The notes under the pieces: model-generated | Database searches by the model: none | The model's input: only the letters and a program-made list of their open reading frames with translations | Told to the model about the DNA's origin: nothing | Program-made: the position numbers and the translations under genes | Source: Mongoliimonas terrestris | Lineage (GTDB): Bacteria; Pseudomonadota; Alphaproteobacteria; Rhizobiales; Pleomorphomonadaceae | NCBI RefSeq assembly: GCF_001927285.1 | Contig: NZ_MSIG01000001.1 | Location: 248,001-312,000, forward strand | Direction of reading: 5' to 3' | Length of the DNA: 64,000 bases | Shown: positions 17,975 through 27,467 of the stretch, one piece after another | Layout of the letters: each line of letters begins with the position of its first letter | How positions within the stretch are numbered: the stretch's first letter is position 1

Positions 17975-20094
17975 TCCAGGATCTCGCTCTCGGCGAGGAG
18001 TTCGCGGATGGCCGGGTTGGCGCCCTCGAAGACGAGGGCGAAGGTGGCGCCGCGCTGCTGCTTCAGCATGATCAGCGTGCGGACCGCCTCGCTCGACAGG
18101 GCGGTGAGCCCGCCGATGTCGAAGCGGATGCCGGCCGGCTCCGTCTCCAGGGCCTCGGCGATGGCCTCCTTGAAACGCGCCATGGTGGCGGGCTTGACCT
18201 CGCCCTCCAGGAGCACCGTCGCCAGGCTGTCGCTGACGCCGGCGAAGGCGGCCGTGCCGGCCACCGCCGTCGGCACCAGGCGGACGTGCACCTTGATCTC
18301 CCCATGGTTCGCCGGCAGGCGGACGAAGAGGCCGCTGGCGTCGAAGTCATGGTAGGGCACGCCGTCGATCGACACGCTGTCGATGCGCACCGAGCCCGGC
18401 GGCAGCAGATCCGGCGACACGCGCAGGATGCCGTCCTTGAACCCGCCCTGCCGCGGCTTGAACCAGAGGTTCATCGGCTGCTTGGTGACGAGCAGGTTGG
18501 TGTAGACGGTGGCCAGATACGCGAGCTCGAAGGAGTGGTAGCCGGCCATCGAGTGGCTGCCCTTCAGCCGCTCGGTGCCGAGGGCGAACGGCATGCCGTT
18601 GGCGAGCACGTTGAAGTAGATGCCGCCGGCGTCGTTGTCGAGGAACCAGGCATTGTAGAAGGCCGCGCTCTCACGGGCGTACTTCAGGTAGACCTCGTCG
18701 CCGAAGGTGCCGTTGAGGATCAGATAGGCGAGGATCGCCTGCTCCTGCTGCCACCAGGCCTTGCGGTCGTGCCAGGCGAAGCGGTGATGGCGCTGGCCGG
18801 GCTCCAGGGTGCGCTCCACCACGTCGTACCAGCCGCCGCGCTGCGGGTCGCTGCCGGCCGCCGGCATCAGGCCGGCGATCTTGCGCGACAGGTCCTCGTA
18901 GCCGTCCTTGGGCTTGAGGTTGTGCATGCGGATCAGATTCCAGGCGATCTTCAGGTTGTGGCCGACGACCGCGCGGTTCTGCTGCCAGCCCCAGCTCTGG
19001 TCCTTCGACCAGTCGGCGAAGAACTTCTCCTGGACGAACGGGCTGTGCTCGTAGTCCGGGAAGCGCTCGGCGATGGTGTCGAAGGTGTACTCCAGGAACT
19101 CCTTGTACTCTTCGGCGCCGGTGGCGAGGTAGAGGTTGATCAGGTAGGCCGGGGCGTGGTCGCCGACCGAGTTCCAGTTCTTGCGGCCCTGGTTGTGGCC
19201 GAGCGTCGGGCTCTCCGGATCGAAGGTGATCGGGTCCAGGTGGCTGAAGTAGCCGCCGTTCGGGCCGTGGTCCTTGAAGAACTTGTTGAACAGCCGGATG
19301 GTGCCTTCCGCGTCCGCCAGGATCTGCGGATCGCCGGTGATGCGGTAGGTCTGCATCGGGCCGGCGAGGGCGTAGATCTGCTCGTAGCAGGGGATGGCGT
19401 TGAAGTCGTCGCCGAACTCGGAGGCGAAGATCTTCTGCTCCGAGCCGTCCGGCTTGATGTCGACCGCGTGGTACCAGTAGGTGACGTTCTCGGTCTTGTC
19501 CTCGGCGCGGAAGTGGTCGCGCAGGTACCGGGTGCCGGCGTCGGCGGCTTCCAGGAAGCGGTCCTCGCCGGTCATCATGAAGGCGCTGGCGAAACCGTAG
19601 ACGAGACGCGAGATGGTGTCGGTCTCCTGGCGGGCGGTTCCGAACTTGGTGCCGAGGGCCGAGATGGTGGTGCGGTACTCGGTGTAGTCGTAGACGCCCT
19701 CGGGGAATTCGGCCTTCAGGTAGAAGTCGCCGAGCTGGGCCACCTGGCGCACCCACCAGTCGGACCGCTCGAAGGCGTATTCGTTCTCGGTCCGGCCGAG
19801 CATCACGATGTGCTTGGCGTCGAACGCATAGCCGTCGTTCGGCGCATCCGGATAGAAGACGCCGTAGGCATAGAGGAAGCGGCCCGGCACCAGCATGGAG
19901 CGCAGGTTCGCCGTGGCGTCGTGGTAGGGCTCGCCAAGATTGCGGACGAGCTCCGCGTAGACGTTCGCCGAGAGATGGATCTCGAAGTCGCGGCCGTCGG
20001 AGGTGACGAGGCCGAAGCTTTCGCGGTCGGCGTCGTAGCCGGTCACGTAGCCGGCGACGAGGTCAGAGAAGGTGAATTCGATACGCGAGGTCAT
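17956..20094 (-). CDS. N-acylglucosamine 2-epimerase-like (alpha/alpha)6-barrel protein fused to a STAS domain
   Basis: 712 residues from the ATG at 20094. After an N-terminal segment of about 100 residues (MTSRIEFTFSDLVAGYVTGYD), a long helical barrel (about 110-560) shows AGE-family features: GHNLKIAWNLIRMHNL, WWQQEQAILAYLILNG and NAWFLDNDAGGIYFN. These enzymes isomerise or epimerise sugars. The last about 105 residues are a STAS domain (GEVKPATMARFKEAIAEAL, then GLTALSSEAVRTLIML), like anti-sigma-factor antagonists, with two serines at the usual phosphorylation point. The fusion is unusual and suggests regulation by a kinase or partner switch. The glgX gene lies 89 bp upstream. Activity is inferred; a non-catalytic role is possible. 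Confidence 0.8.
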   Translation of the reverse strand: MTSRIEFTFSDLVAGYVTGYDADRESFGLVTSDGRDFEIHLSANVYAELVRNLGEPYHDATANLRSMLVPGRFLYAYGVFYPDAPNDGYAFDAKHIVMLGRTENEYAFERSDWWVRQVAQLGDFYLKAEFPEGVYDYTEYRTTISALGTKFGTARQETDTISRLVYGFASAFMMTGEDRFLEAADAGTRYLRDHFRAEDKTENVTYWYHAVDIKPDGSEQKIFASEFGDDFNAIPCYEQIYALAGPMQTYRITGDPQILADAEGTIRLFNKFFKDHGPNGGYFSHLDPITFDPESPTLGHNQGRKNWNSVGDHAPAYLINLYLATGAEEYKEFLEYTFDTIAERFPDYEHSPFVQEKFFADWSKDQSWGWQQNRAVVGHNLKIAWNLIRMHNLKPKDGYEDLSRKIAGLMPAAGSDPQRGGWYDVVERTLEPGQRHHRFAWHDRKAWWQQEQAILAYLILNGTFGDEVYLKYARESAAFYNAWFLDNDAGGIYFNVLANGMPFALGTERLKGSHSMAGYHSFELAYLATVYTNLLVTKQPMNLWFKPRQGGFKDGILRVSPDLLPPGSVRIDSVSIDGVPYHDFDASGLFVRLPANHGEIKVHVRLVPTAVAGTAAFAGVSDSLATVLLEGEVKPATMARFKEAIAEALETEPAGIRFDIGGLTALSSEAVRTLIMLKQQRGATFALVFEGANPAIRELLAESEILDEAALV

Positions 20095-20183
20095 GGCAGG
20101 TTGTTCCCTTTTTCCTCGAAGGCTGGGTGTTGGGCGGAGGGGGCCGGGCGGCGCGGCCAGGGCCGGCCGCCGCGGCGGTCGTT

Positions 20184-22337
<2,154 letters not shown>

Positions 22338-22371
22338 GGGGCGGTCCTTTGGCGGGTGGCGGCGGGGGCCG

Positions 22372-22932
22372 TCAGACGGCGCCGAGGCGATTGAGCACGG
22401 CGCGGGCGAGCAGGTGCGCCTCCGCGCCGGTGCGGGCGGTGATCAGGTCGCCGTCCTCCACCACGTCGGCGTCGACGAACTCGGCCCCGTAGGCGATCGC
22501 GTCGCCGTGGAGGTTCGGATGGCAGGTGAGGCGGCGGCCGCGGACGAGATCGGTGCGCGGGGCGGCGAGCCAGAGGCCGTGGCAGATGATGCCCTTGACC
22601 ACGTCCGGCCGGGCGAAGGCGCGGGCGAGGAAGGCGGTGGCCGGCGGGATTTCGCGGAGATCGGCGGTGTAGCGCAGCCGGTCCGACACGTAGCCCGACG
22701 GCACGATCACGGCGCCCACGTCGTCGAACGCGCCGTCCGTGACGGTCTCGAAGCTGTCGCGGCACTCCAGCGGGGCCTGGTGTTCGTGGCCCTTGAAGGT
22801 GAGGACCGACTGGCCCCACAGGCGCGACACGAAGCGCAGCGGCACGCCGCTCTCGCGGAAGCGATACTGGTAGTACCAGATCTCGTGTTCGTAATAGTCG
22901 CTCTCGATGAGCACCAGGACGGACTTCGGCAC
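22372..22932 (-). CDS. DJ-1/PfpI-family protein (186 residues)
   Basis: Starts at a GTG (22932) with GGGAGG seven bases upstream. DJ-1/PfpI fold with the nucleophile elbow GIICHG (Cys117, His118) and an acidic Glu near the N-terminus (LIESDYYEHEIWYYQYRF). Family members include cysteine hydrolases, glyoxalase III-type enzymes and chaperones. The substrate is unknown. It differs clearly from the second DJ-1-like protein of the same run (24833-25666), so they are not recent duplicates. It lies between the ThDP enzyme gene (74-bp gap) and glgX (34-bp gap). Confidence 0.82.
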   Translation of the reverse strand: MPKSVLVLIESDYYEHEIWYYQYRFRESGVPLRFVSRLWGQSVLTFKGHEHQAPLECRDSFETVTDGAFDDVGAVIVPSGYVSDRLRYTADLREIPPATAFLARAFARPDVVKGIICHGLWLAAPRTDLVRGRRLTCHPNLHGDAIAYGAEFVDADVVEDGDLITARTGAEAHLLARAVLNRLGAV

Positions 22933-23006
22933 GGCGGCCTCCCAAGCGTTCGGTGTGTCGGTTTGGCGTGTCGGTTCGGCGGTCGGGGTCGAGGCGCGCT
23001 TGCGGC

Positions 23007-24707
23007 CTACTGGCCGCAGCGCACGCCGATGAGTTCGGGATGGACGTCGCCCTCGATGGCGACGTCGAGGAGGAAGGGGCCGGGCTCGGCGAGCGCCGCC
23101 GCGATGGCCGGGGCGATGTCGGCGGGGGTCTCCACCCTGATCGCCGGCACGCTCATGGCCTTGGCGAGGTCGGCGAAGTGGAGCGCCGGCTTTGAGAGGT
23201 CGAAGCTCAGCGGGAAGGGCCGGCCGTCGATCGCCGCCTCGGTCCAGAACTGCTGGATGTTGAGCTGCAGGAGCCGGTAGGAGCGGTTGTTGCAGATCAC
23301 GTACTTGACGTTCAGCCGGTGGCGGGCGGCGGTCCAGAGCGCCTGGATGGTGTACATGGCGCCGCCGTCGCCGGAGACCGCCACCACGGGCCGGCCGGGA
23401 CGGGCCGCCGCAAGGCCGACGCCGCCGGCAAGCGCGGAGCCGAGCGAGCCGCCACGGGTCTGGAAGAAGGCCGACGGGTCGGTCGGCGGCAGGTAGCGGG
23501 TGAGCGTCGGCGAGTTGGTGAGCGCCTCGTCGAACACCGGGGTGCCGGGCGGCAAGGCTTCCGCGAAGGCCCGCATGAAGCGGCTGAACGGCATCGGCGT
23601 GCGGTCGGCCTTGGCGTCGTCGGCCGCGACGGCGGCGGCGAGATCGCGCCGCTTGGCGAGCGCGGCCGCCTCCATGCGGGCGCTGGCGGCCGAGCGGGCG
23701 GCCGGCGCGAGCCGGGCCTCCAGGGCGTCGGCGAGGGCCGAGAGGGTCACCTTGGGGTCGGCCACCATGGCGATCTCGACCGGGTGGTTCTTGGCGATGG
23801 CGTCCGGGTCGAGGTCGATGTGGATGCCGACCGCGTCGGGGGCGAAGATGGTGCCGAGTTCGGGGAAGACCTCCGGCACCATGTAGGTGCCGACGATGAG
23901 ATTGACGTCGCCGCGCTTCAGGATCGGCAGGCTCTGCTCGCCGAACATGTGGCCGGTCTGGCCGCGCCAGAGCGGGTGGGTGGTGTCGAGGTTGACCTCG
24001 CCGCAGTCGACGCCCCACACGTCGGCGCCGAGGAGTTCGGCGATGCGGGCCACCTCCCCTTGCGCGCCCGACCAGGCGACGCCGTCGCCGACGTAGAGGG
24101 TCGGCCGGGCCGCCTTGGCGAGCGCATCGGCGGCGGCGGCGACGAGGGCCGGGTCGCCGGCGCTGCGGGTCGACGGGGTGAGGCTGGCGACGACGGGCTC
24201 CAGCGCCTCGGCGTCCAGGATGTCCTGGGGCAGGCAGACGTAGACGGGGCCCATCGGCGGGGTCAGCGCCACCTTGACGGCGCGCCGGAGCACCCGGAGC
24301 AGCGACGAGGGGTGCTGCACCATGGTGGCCCACTTGGTGACGGGCTTGGCCATGGCGACGAGGTCCGCCGCCATCTGGGCGTCCATCGCCTGGTAGCGGA
24401 TGCCGGCGTCGCCGCCGAGCACCAGGATCGGGCTGTGGCCGCGCTTGGCCTGGTAGAGGGCGCCGATGCTGTTGCCGAGGCCCGGCGAGGAGTGGATCTG
24501 GGCGACCGCAAGACCCCTTGTGGCCCGGGCGTGGGCGTCCGCCGCCATGATGGCGACGGTCTCCTGCAGCGTCAGCACATAGTCGACGCCGGGAAAGTCG
24601 CCGAGCGCGTCGAGCAGGCCCTGCTCCACCGTGCCCGGGTTGCCGAACATGTGGGTGACGCCGTCGGCGACCAGTTGCTCCACGACGGCTCGATGTCCAG
24701 TGCGCAC
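23007..24707 (-). CDS. Thiamine-diphosphate enzyme, benzoylformate-decarboxylase-like
   Basis: 566 residues from a GTG at 24707 preceded by GGGGAGGGG. The ThDP-binding motif GDGG at 446-449 ends with NN at 473-474. The Pyr domain has FGNPGTVEQ and the cofactor-activating Glu in LTLQET. IHSSPGLGN corresponds to the catalytic-His segment LHSAAG of benzoylformate decarboxylase. Motif spacing and length fit ThDP decarboxylases or lyases acting on 2-keto acids or aldehydes rather than acetolactate synthase. The true substrate is not determinable. Flanking DJ-1-like genes suggest chemistry on reactive aldehydes or keto acids. Confidence 0.82.
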   Translation of the reverse strand: MRTGHRAVVEQLVADGVTHMFGNPGTVEQGLLDALGDFPGVDYVLTLQETVAIMAADAHARATRGLAVAQIHSSPGLGNSIGALYQAKRGHSPILVLGGDAGIRYQAMDAQMAADLVAMAKPVTKWATMVQHPSSLLRVLRRAVKVALTPPMGPVYVCLPQDILDAEALEPVVASLTPSTRSAGDPALVAAAADALAKAARPTLYVGDGVAWSGAQGEVARIAELLGADVWGVDCGEVNLDTTHPLWRGQTGHMFGEQSLPILKRGDVNLIVGTYMVPEVFPELGTIFAPDAVGIHIDLDPDAIAKNHPVEIAMVADPKVTLSALADALEARLAPAARSAASARMEAAALAKRRDLAAAVAADDAKADRTPMPFSRFMRAFAEALPPGTPVFDEALTNSPTLTRYLPPTDPSAFFQTRGGSLGSALAGGVGLAAARPGRPVVAVSGDGGAMYTIQALWTAARHRLNVKYVICNNRSYRLLQLNIQQFWTEAAIDGRPFPLSFDLSKPALHFADLAKAMSVPAIRVETPADIAPAIAAALAEPGPFLLDVAIEGDVHPELIGVRCGQ

Positions 24708-24745
24708 GAATTCCCCTCCCCGTCGGCCGCAGCCGGGTGAATGTG

Positions 24746-24790
24746 CCGGCAGCCAGGCTGCCGGAGATCCGCCGACAGCAAGGCTGTCGG
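24746..24790. repeat. Two consecutive short hairpins in the operon spacer
   Basis: CCGGCAGCC-AGGCTGCCGG type palindrome at 24746-24764 and CCGACAGC-aag-GCTGTCGG at 24772-24790, seven bases apart and related in sequence. They lie in the 125-bp spacer between the second DJ-1 gene and the ThDP enzyme gene. Processing or attenuation signals within the operon mRNA are possible; no T-tract is present. Confidence 0.6.
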
Positions 24791-24832
24791 AGCTGCCGGT
24801 GTCCCGGCGGCGATGGTCAGGTGGCGGTGGGC

Positions 24833-25666
24833 TTACCAGCCGGAACGGACGAGGCCGTTCTTCATCACGTCGACGAAGCGGTCGCCGAACTCGTGCGAGC
24901 ACTGCAGCGAGCGCGCGGTGATGAACGGATAGTCGACGATCACCGAGGTGCGCTTGCCGAAGTTCCCGTGGTAGGCGCCGGTCGGGCCGACGGCGTCGGC
25001 GAGCAGGTATTCCAGGACGTAGGGCGGCGGGCCCATGTTGAAGTCGGTGCCGACGAAGCCGGTGCCGTCGTGATAGTCGTATTCGATGCAGTGGCCGGTG
25101 ACGTTCTTGCCGGCGATGATCGCCTTGCGCTCGTTGAAGTCGCGGGCGAAGACGAGGGCGGCGACGCCGTAGCAGATAGCGCCGATCGGCCGCTGGGCGG
25201 CGTGGAAGCCGAGCACCAGGTCGTGGACGCGCTGGTTGTTGACCATGTCGACGATCGGGCCGCTGCCGCCGACGAGCAGGATGGCGTCGTAGCGCTCCAG
25301 CATGGTGGCCTGGGCGATCCGGCGGTCCTCGTAATAGGCCTCCAGGCGGCGCAGGAAGTTGTCGGCGCTGTAGTAGGGACGCTCCGGGAAGAGCTTGGCG
25401 AGGCTCTGGGTCGCGTCGAGGCGGTTGGTGGCCTCGAAGGCCAGCACCTCGGCCGCGTCGTCCTCGGTGGTCACGCAGGTGCCGAGCGGCGGGTCCATGT
25501 AGCGGGTGTCGGTGCTCGGCGGCAGGACCGGCGAGCGCTTGCCGTTCGGCGTGGCGAATTCCAGCTGGTAGCCGGCGGCCTCCAGTTTGAGGAGCGGCCC
25601 GACGAGCTCGATGCCCCAGTAGCCCCACTCCGACATCACGGCCAGGATCTTGCCCGTCTTGCTCAT
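24833..25666 (-). CDS. DJ-1/PfpI-family protein (277 residues), first gene of the leftward run
   Basis: Starts at the ATG at 25666, with GGGGGAG nine bases upstream. Larger ThiJ/PfpI-type glutamine-amidotransferase fold: MSEWGYWGIEL with Glu near residue 20, then the nucleophile elbow GAICYG with Cys165, and HCIEYDYHDGTGFVG. Proteins of this size group with Hsp31-like or amidotransferase-like enzymes. Its ribosome site and position beside the regulatory region 25667-26338 mark it as the first gene of the leftward operon. Specific activity is unknown. Confidence 0.82.
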   Translation of the reverse strand: MSKTGKILAVMSEWGYWGIELVGPLLKLEAAGYQLEFATPNGKRSPVLPPSTDTRYMDPPLGTCVTTEDDAAEVLAFEATNRLDATQSLAKLFPERPYYSADNFLRRLEAYYEDRRIAQATMLERYDAILLVGGSGPIVDMVNNQRVHDLVLGFHAAQRPIGAICYGVAALVFARDFNERKAIIAGKNVTGHCIEYDYHDGTGFVGTDFNMGPPPYVLEYLLADAVGPTGAYHGNFGKRTSVIVDYPFITARSLQCSHEFGDRFVDVMKNGLVRSGW

Positions 25667-25714
25667 GTTCACTCCCCCTCGTTGCAAGAGACGGCCGGAT
25701 GGTCTGGCCGGAGC

Positions 25715-25747
25715 ATTTAATTTAGTCCTACGAAGACCAGATTAAAT
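25715..25747. promoter_or_regulatory. 33-bp inverted repeat, candidate operator of the leftward operon
   Basis: Left arm ATTTAATTTAGTC (25715-25727) and right arm GACCAGATTAAAT (25735-25747) are inverted copies with 11 of 13 matches around the centre CTACGAA. The repeat ends 49 bp before the first leftward gene, where its promoter should be. The binding regulator is unknown; none of the nearby TetR, GntR or LytTR genes is next to it. Confidence 0.55.
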
Positions 25748-25886
25748 TCTCGGCAAGTCAGTGATTCCCCGATACCCAACAAGACAAACCGACGTTCCTT
25801 CACCGTTTTTGGTCTATTAAGTGCTGGTAACCATCGATTTGAATCCCAATGAGATCAATTGTTTCGTAATCACGGCGGCGTTCAAC

Positions 25887-25940
25887 TTGGATTAACCACG
25901 AACGCCCCGGTATAAATGCAGTGCACATATGTACACTGCA
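25887..25940 (+). promoter_or_regulatory. Rightward promoter-like sequence with overlapping palindromic operator
   Basis: TTGGAT (25887-25892) and TATAAA (25911-25916) are separated by 18 bp. They are followed immediately by a 24-bp palindrome, TGCAGTG-c-ACATATGT-a-CACTGCA (25917-25940), with a single central mismatch pair. Such a position, covering the start of transcription, is typical of a repressor site. It would give the rightward run a leader of about 410 nt that contains the 32-codon frame. Confidence 0.5.
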
Positions 25941-26002
25941 GACGTTTCGGTTTGGTCTGAGTTTTCAGCCGCGTAGCCGACCCGTGTCGCCCAGGGAGCG
26001 TG

Positions 26003-26101
26003 ATGATCACAGAGAAAAGCGCGGTTAAATCGTTTCGGATTCATCGGCGTCAACAGTATGGAAAGCATGTTTTCCTCTCCGGCGGCTCTCGACGAAAATA
26101 A
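26003..26101 (+). CDS. Possible 32-residue basic small protein or leader peptide
   Basis: ATG at 26003 is preceded by CAGGGAG at ideal spacing and ends at TAA 26099. The product begins MITEKSAVKSF, is strongly basic (RIHRRQQYGKH, ending SRRK), and has no signal peptide. It lies between the promoter-like sequence and the first gene of the rightward run, where a leader peptide or small regulatory protein could sit. It matches no family I recognise, and chance occurrence cannot be excluded. Confidence 0.35.
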   Translation: MITEKSAVKSFRIHRRQQYGKHVFLSGGSRRK

Positions 26102-26338
26102 AACGGCTCTGGTTTTAACGGCTTGTTGGACATGATCCCCTAGTCTTGCTGCCAAGAAGCGCCGGTCCGGCAGAATGCCTGGAGCCGCGTTGCTGTCGGC
26201 CAGCTCCGTTCTTTTCTTGGATGCGACGTCCGACAACACGGCGACCGGCCGAACGAGACACGGCCCGCTCGCGCGCCGCACCGGTCGGGACCGCACCGGT
26301 CGGCCGACGGTCTGCCACACACCTTGGGGGAGGATGCG

Positions 26339-26857
26339 ATGATGGATGGGACACCGGCCATGGGTGCCAGCCCACGCGGAGAGACCGGCGCCGGCCTCAG
26401 CGGACGAACCGGCGCCGCCATGCCGGTCGCCGACCAGTTGGCGATCCGGGACCTCTTCGCCCGGCACTTCTATGCGCTCGACGGCCTCACCACCCTGGTG
26501 CCCGGCGCGCCGGCCCGCAGCTGGGCCGGGACCTTCACGCCGGACGGCCGCTTCGCCATCGTGCGCGCCAGCGGCGAGACCGTGGTGGAGGTGGCCGGCA
26601 GGCCGGCGCTGGAAGCTTTGTTCGCGCAGTTCCCGGACGTGGAGCGGACGCGCCACTGGATCAACGACCTCCTGATTGAGCCGATCGACGCCGACACGGC
26701 GGACGCGGGCTGCTACATCATCGCCCTCGACATCGGGACCAACCCGGCGCCGATCATCCGCACCGGCGTCTATGTGGACCGGGTGGTGCGCCAGGACGGC
26801 GCCTGGCTGTTCGCGAGCCGCCGCCTGATCCTCGACCCGTCGAGCCCGGCCGCATGA
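26339..26857 (+). CDS. SnoaL-like (NTF2-fold) protein
   Basis: 172 residues from the first of two adjacent ATGs, with GGGGGAGG upstream; an internal ATG (MPVADQLAIRD) would drop an apparently disordered Gly/Ala-rich 27-residue leader. The SnoaL_4 pattern is clear: DLFARHFYALDG, then HWINDLLIEP and a C-terminal strand DGAWLFASRRLILDP. The cone-shaped fold serves polyketide cyclases, steroid isomerases and small dehydratases. It is first in the rightward run, and its stop overlaps the next start by ATGA. Confidence 0.8.
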   Translation: MMDGTPAMGASPRGETGAGLSGRTGAAMPVADQLAIRDLFARHFYALDGLTTLVPGAPARSWAGTFTPDGRFAIVRASGETVVEVAGRPALEALFAQFPDVERTRHWINDLLIEPIDADTADAGCYIIALDIGTNPAPIIRTGVYVDRVVRQDGAWLFASRRLILDPSSPAA

Positions 26858-27447
26858 GCGCCGCGCTCGCCGCCCTCCCGGCCGAAGTCGCCGGCGCCTG
26901 CGTCGTCGACGCGTTCGACCGGACCGACGCGGCCGCGCTCGCCGCCGTCGGCGCCGACGCCGCCCTCGACCACCACCTGCCGTCCTTCCTCGACCCGCCG
27001 TCGCCGGTGTTCGCCGGGATCGTCACGCGCCGGGACGCCACGGGCGAGACCCCCGCCGGCATGCGGCGCCTCAAGGCCGCCTTCCACACCTTCGTGCCGC
27101 TGGCGGCGCCCCTGCCGGCGGACGCGGTCGGCCTCTTCGCCTTCGTGCGCCGCAAGCCCGGGATGACCCTGGAGGCCTTCCGCCGCCACAGCCTGACGGT
27201 GCACGGACCGATGGACGCCCGCATGCCCGGCCTCCTCGGCTACGTGCAGTGCCACGCGGACGATGCGGACGCCGCCGGGTTCGACTGCGTGTCCGTCTTC
27301 CGCTTCGCCGACCTCGCCGCGCTCCAGGCCGCCCTTGCGGCGCCGGGCAGCGCCGCGTCGGCCGCCGATCTCGACGCCTTCGTGGACCTTTCCTCGGCGG
27401 TCGTCCTCGCCACCCGTCCGGCCGCCGGCCGCGCCCTTCTCTTCTGA
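26854..27447 (+). CDS. EthD-domain protein
   Basis: 197 residues. The second half holds a recognisable EthD-like alpha-beta barrel: RKPGMTLEAFRRHSLTVHGPMDARMPGLLGYVQCH. The first about 80 residues look like a degenerate first copy of the same fold. The gene is coupled by 4-bp overlap to the SnoaL-like gene, and the GMC oxidoreductase gene follows after 20 bp. Another EthD-like protein is encoded at 15287-16006 in the divergent run, which argues that both runs serve one pathway. Chemistry is not established for this family. Confidence 0.75.
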   Translation: MSAALAALPAEVAGACVVDAFDRTDAAALAAVGADAALDHHLPSFLDPPSPVFAGIVTRRDATGETPAGMRRLKAAFHTFVPLAAPLPADAVGLFAFVRRKPGMTLEAFRRHSLTVHGPMDARMPGLLGYVQCHADDADAAGFDCVSVFRFADLAALQAALAAPGSAASAADLDAFVDLSSAVVLATRPAAGRALLF

Positions 27448-27467
27448 CTTCGTTGAGGCCATTCACC

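Larger units (their letters stand above)
25667..26338. other. AT-rich divergent control region
   Basis: 672 bp between the two divergent runs, clearly lower in GC than the rest of the window, especially 25710-26120. It contains an inverted repeat (25715-25747), a promoter-like sequence followed by a palindrome (25887-25940), and a possible 32-codon gene (26003-26101). The segment 26150-26338 returns to normal composition and reads as the untranslated leader of the rightward run. No larger gene was seen. Confidence 0.7.

Noticed and set aside
25892-26656. Minus-strand open frame of about 250 codons across the divergent control region
   Set aside because: It runs through promoter-like DNA and the antisense of the SnoaL gene, changes composition midway and matches no family.
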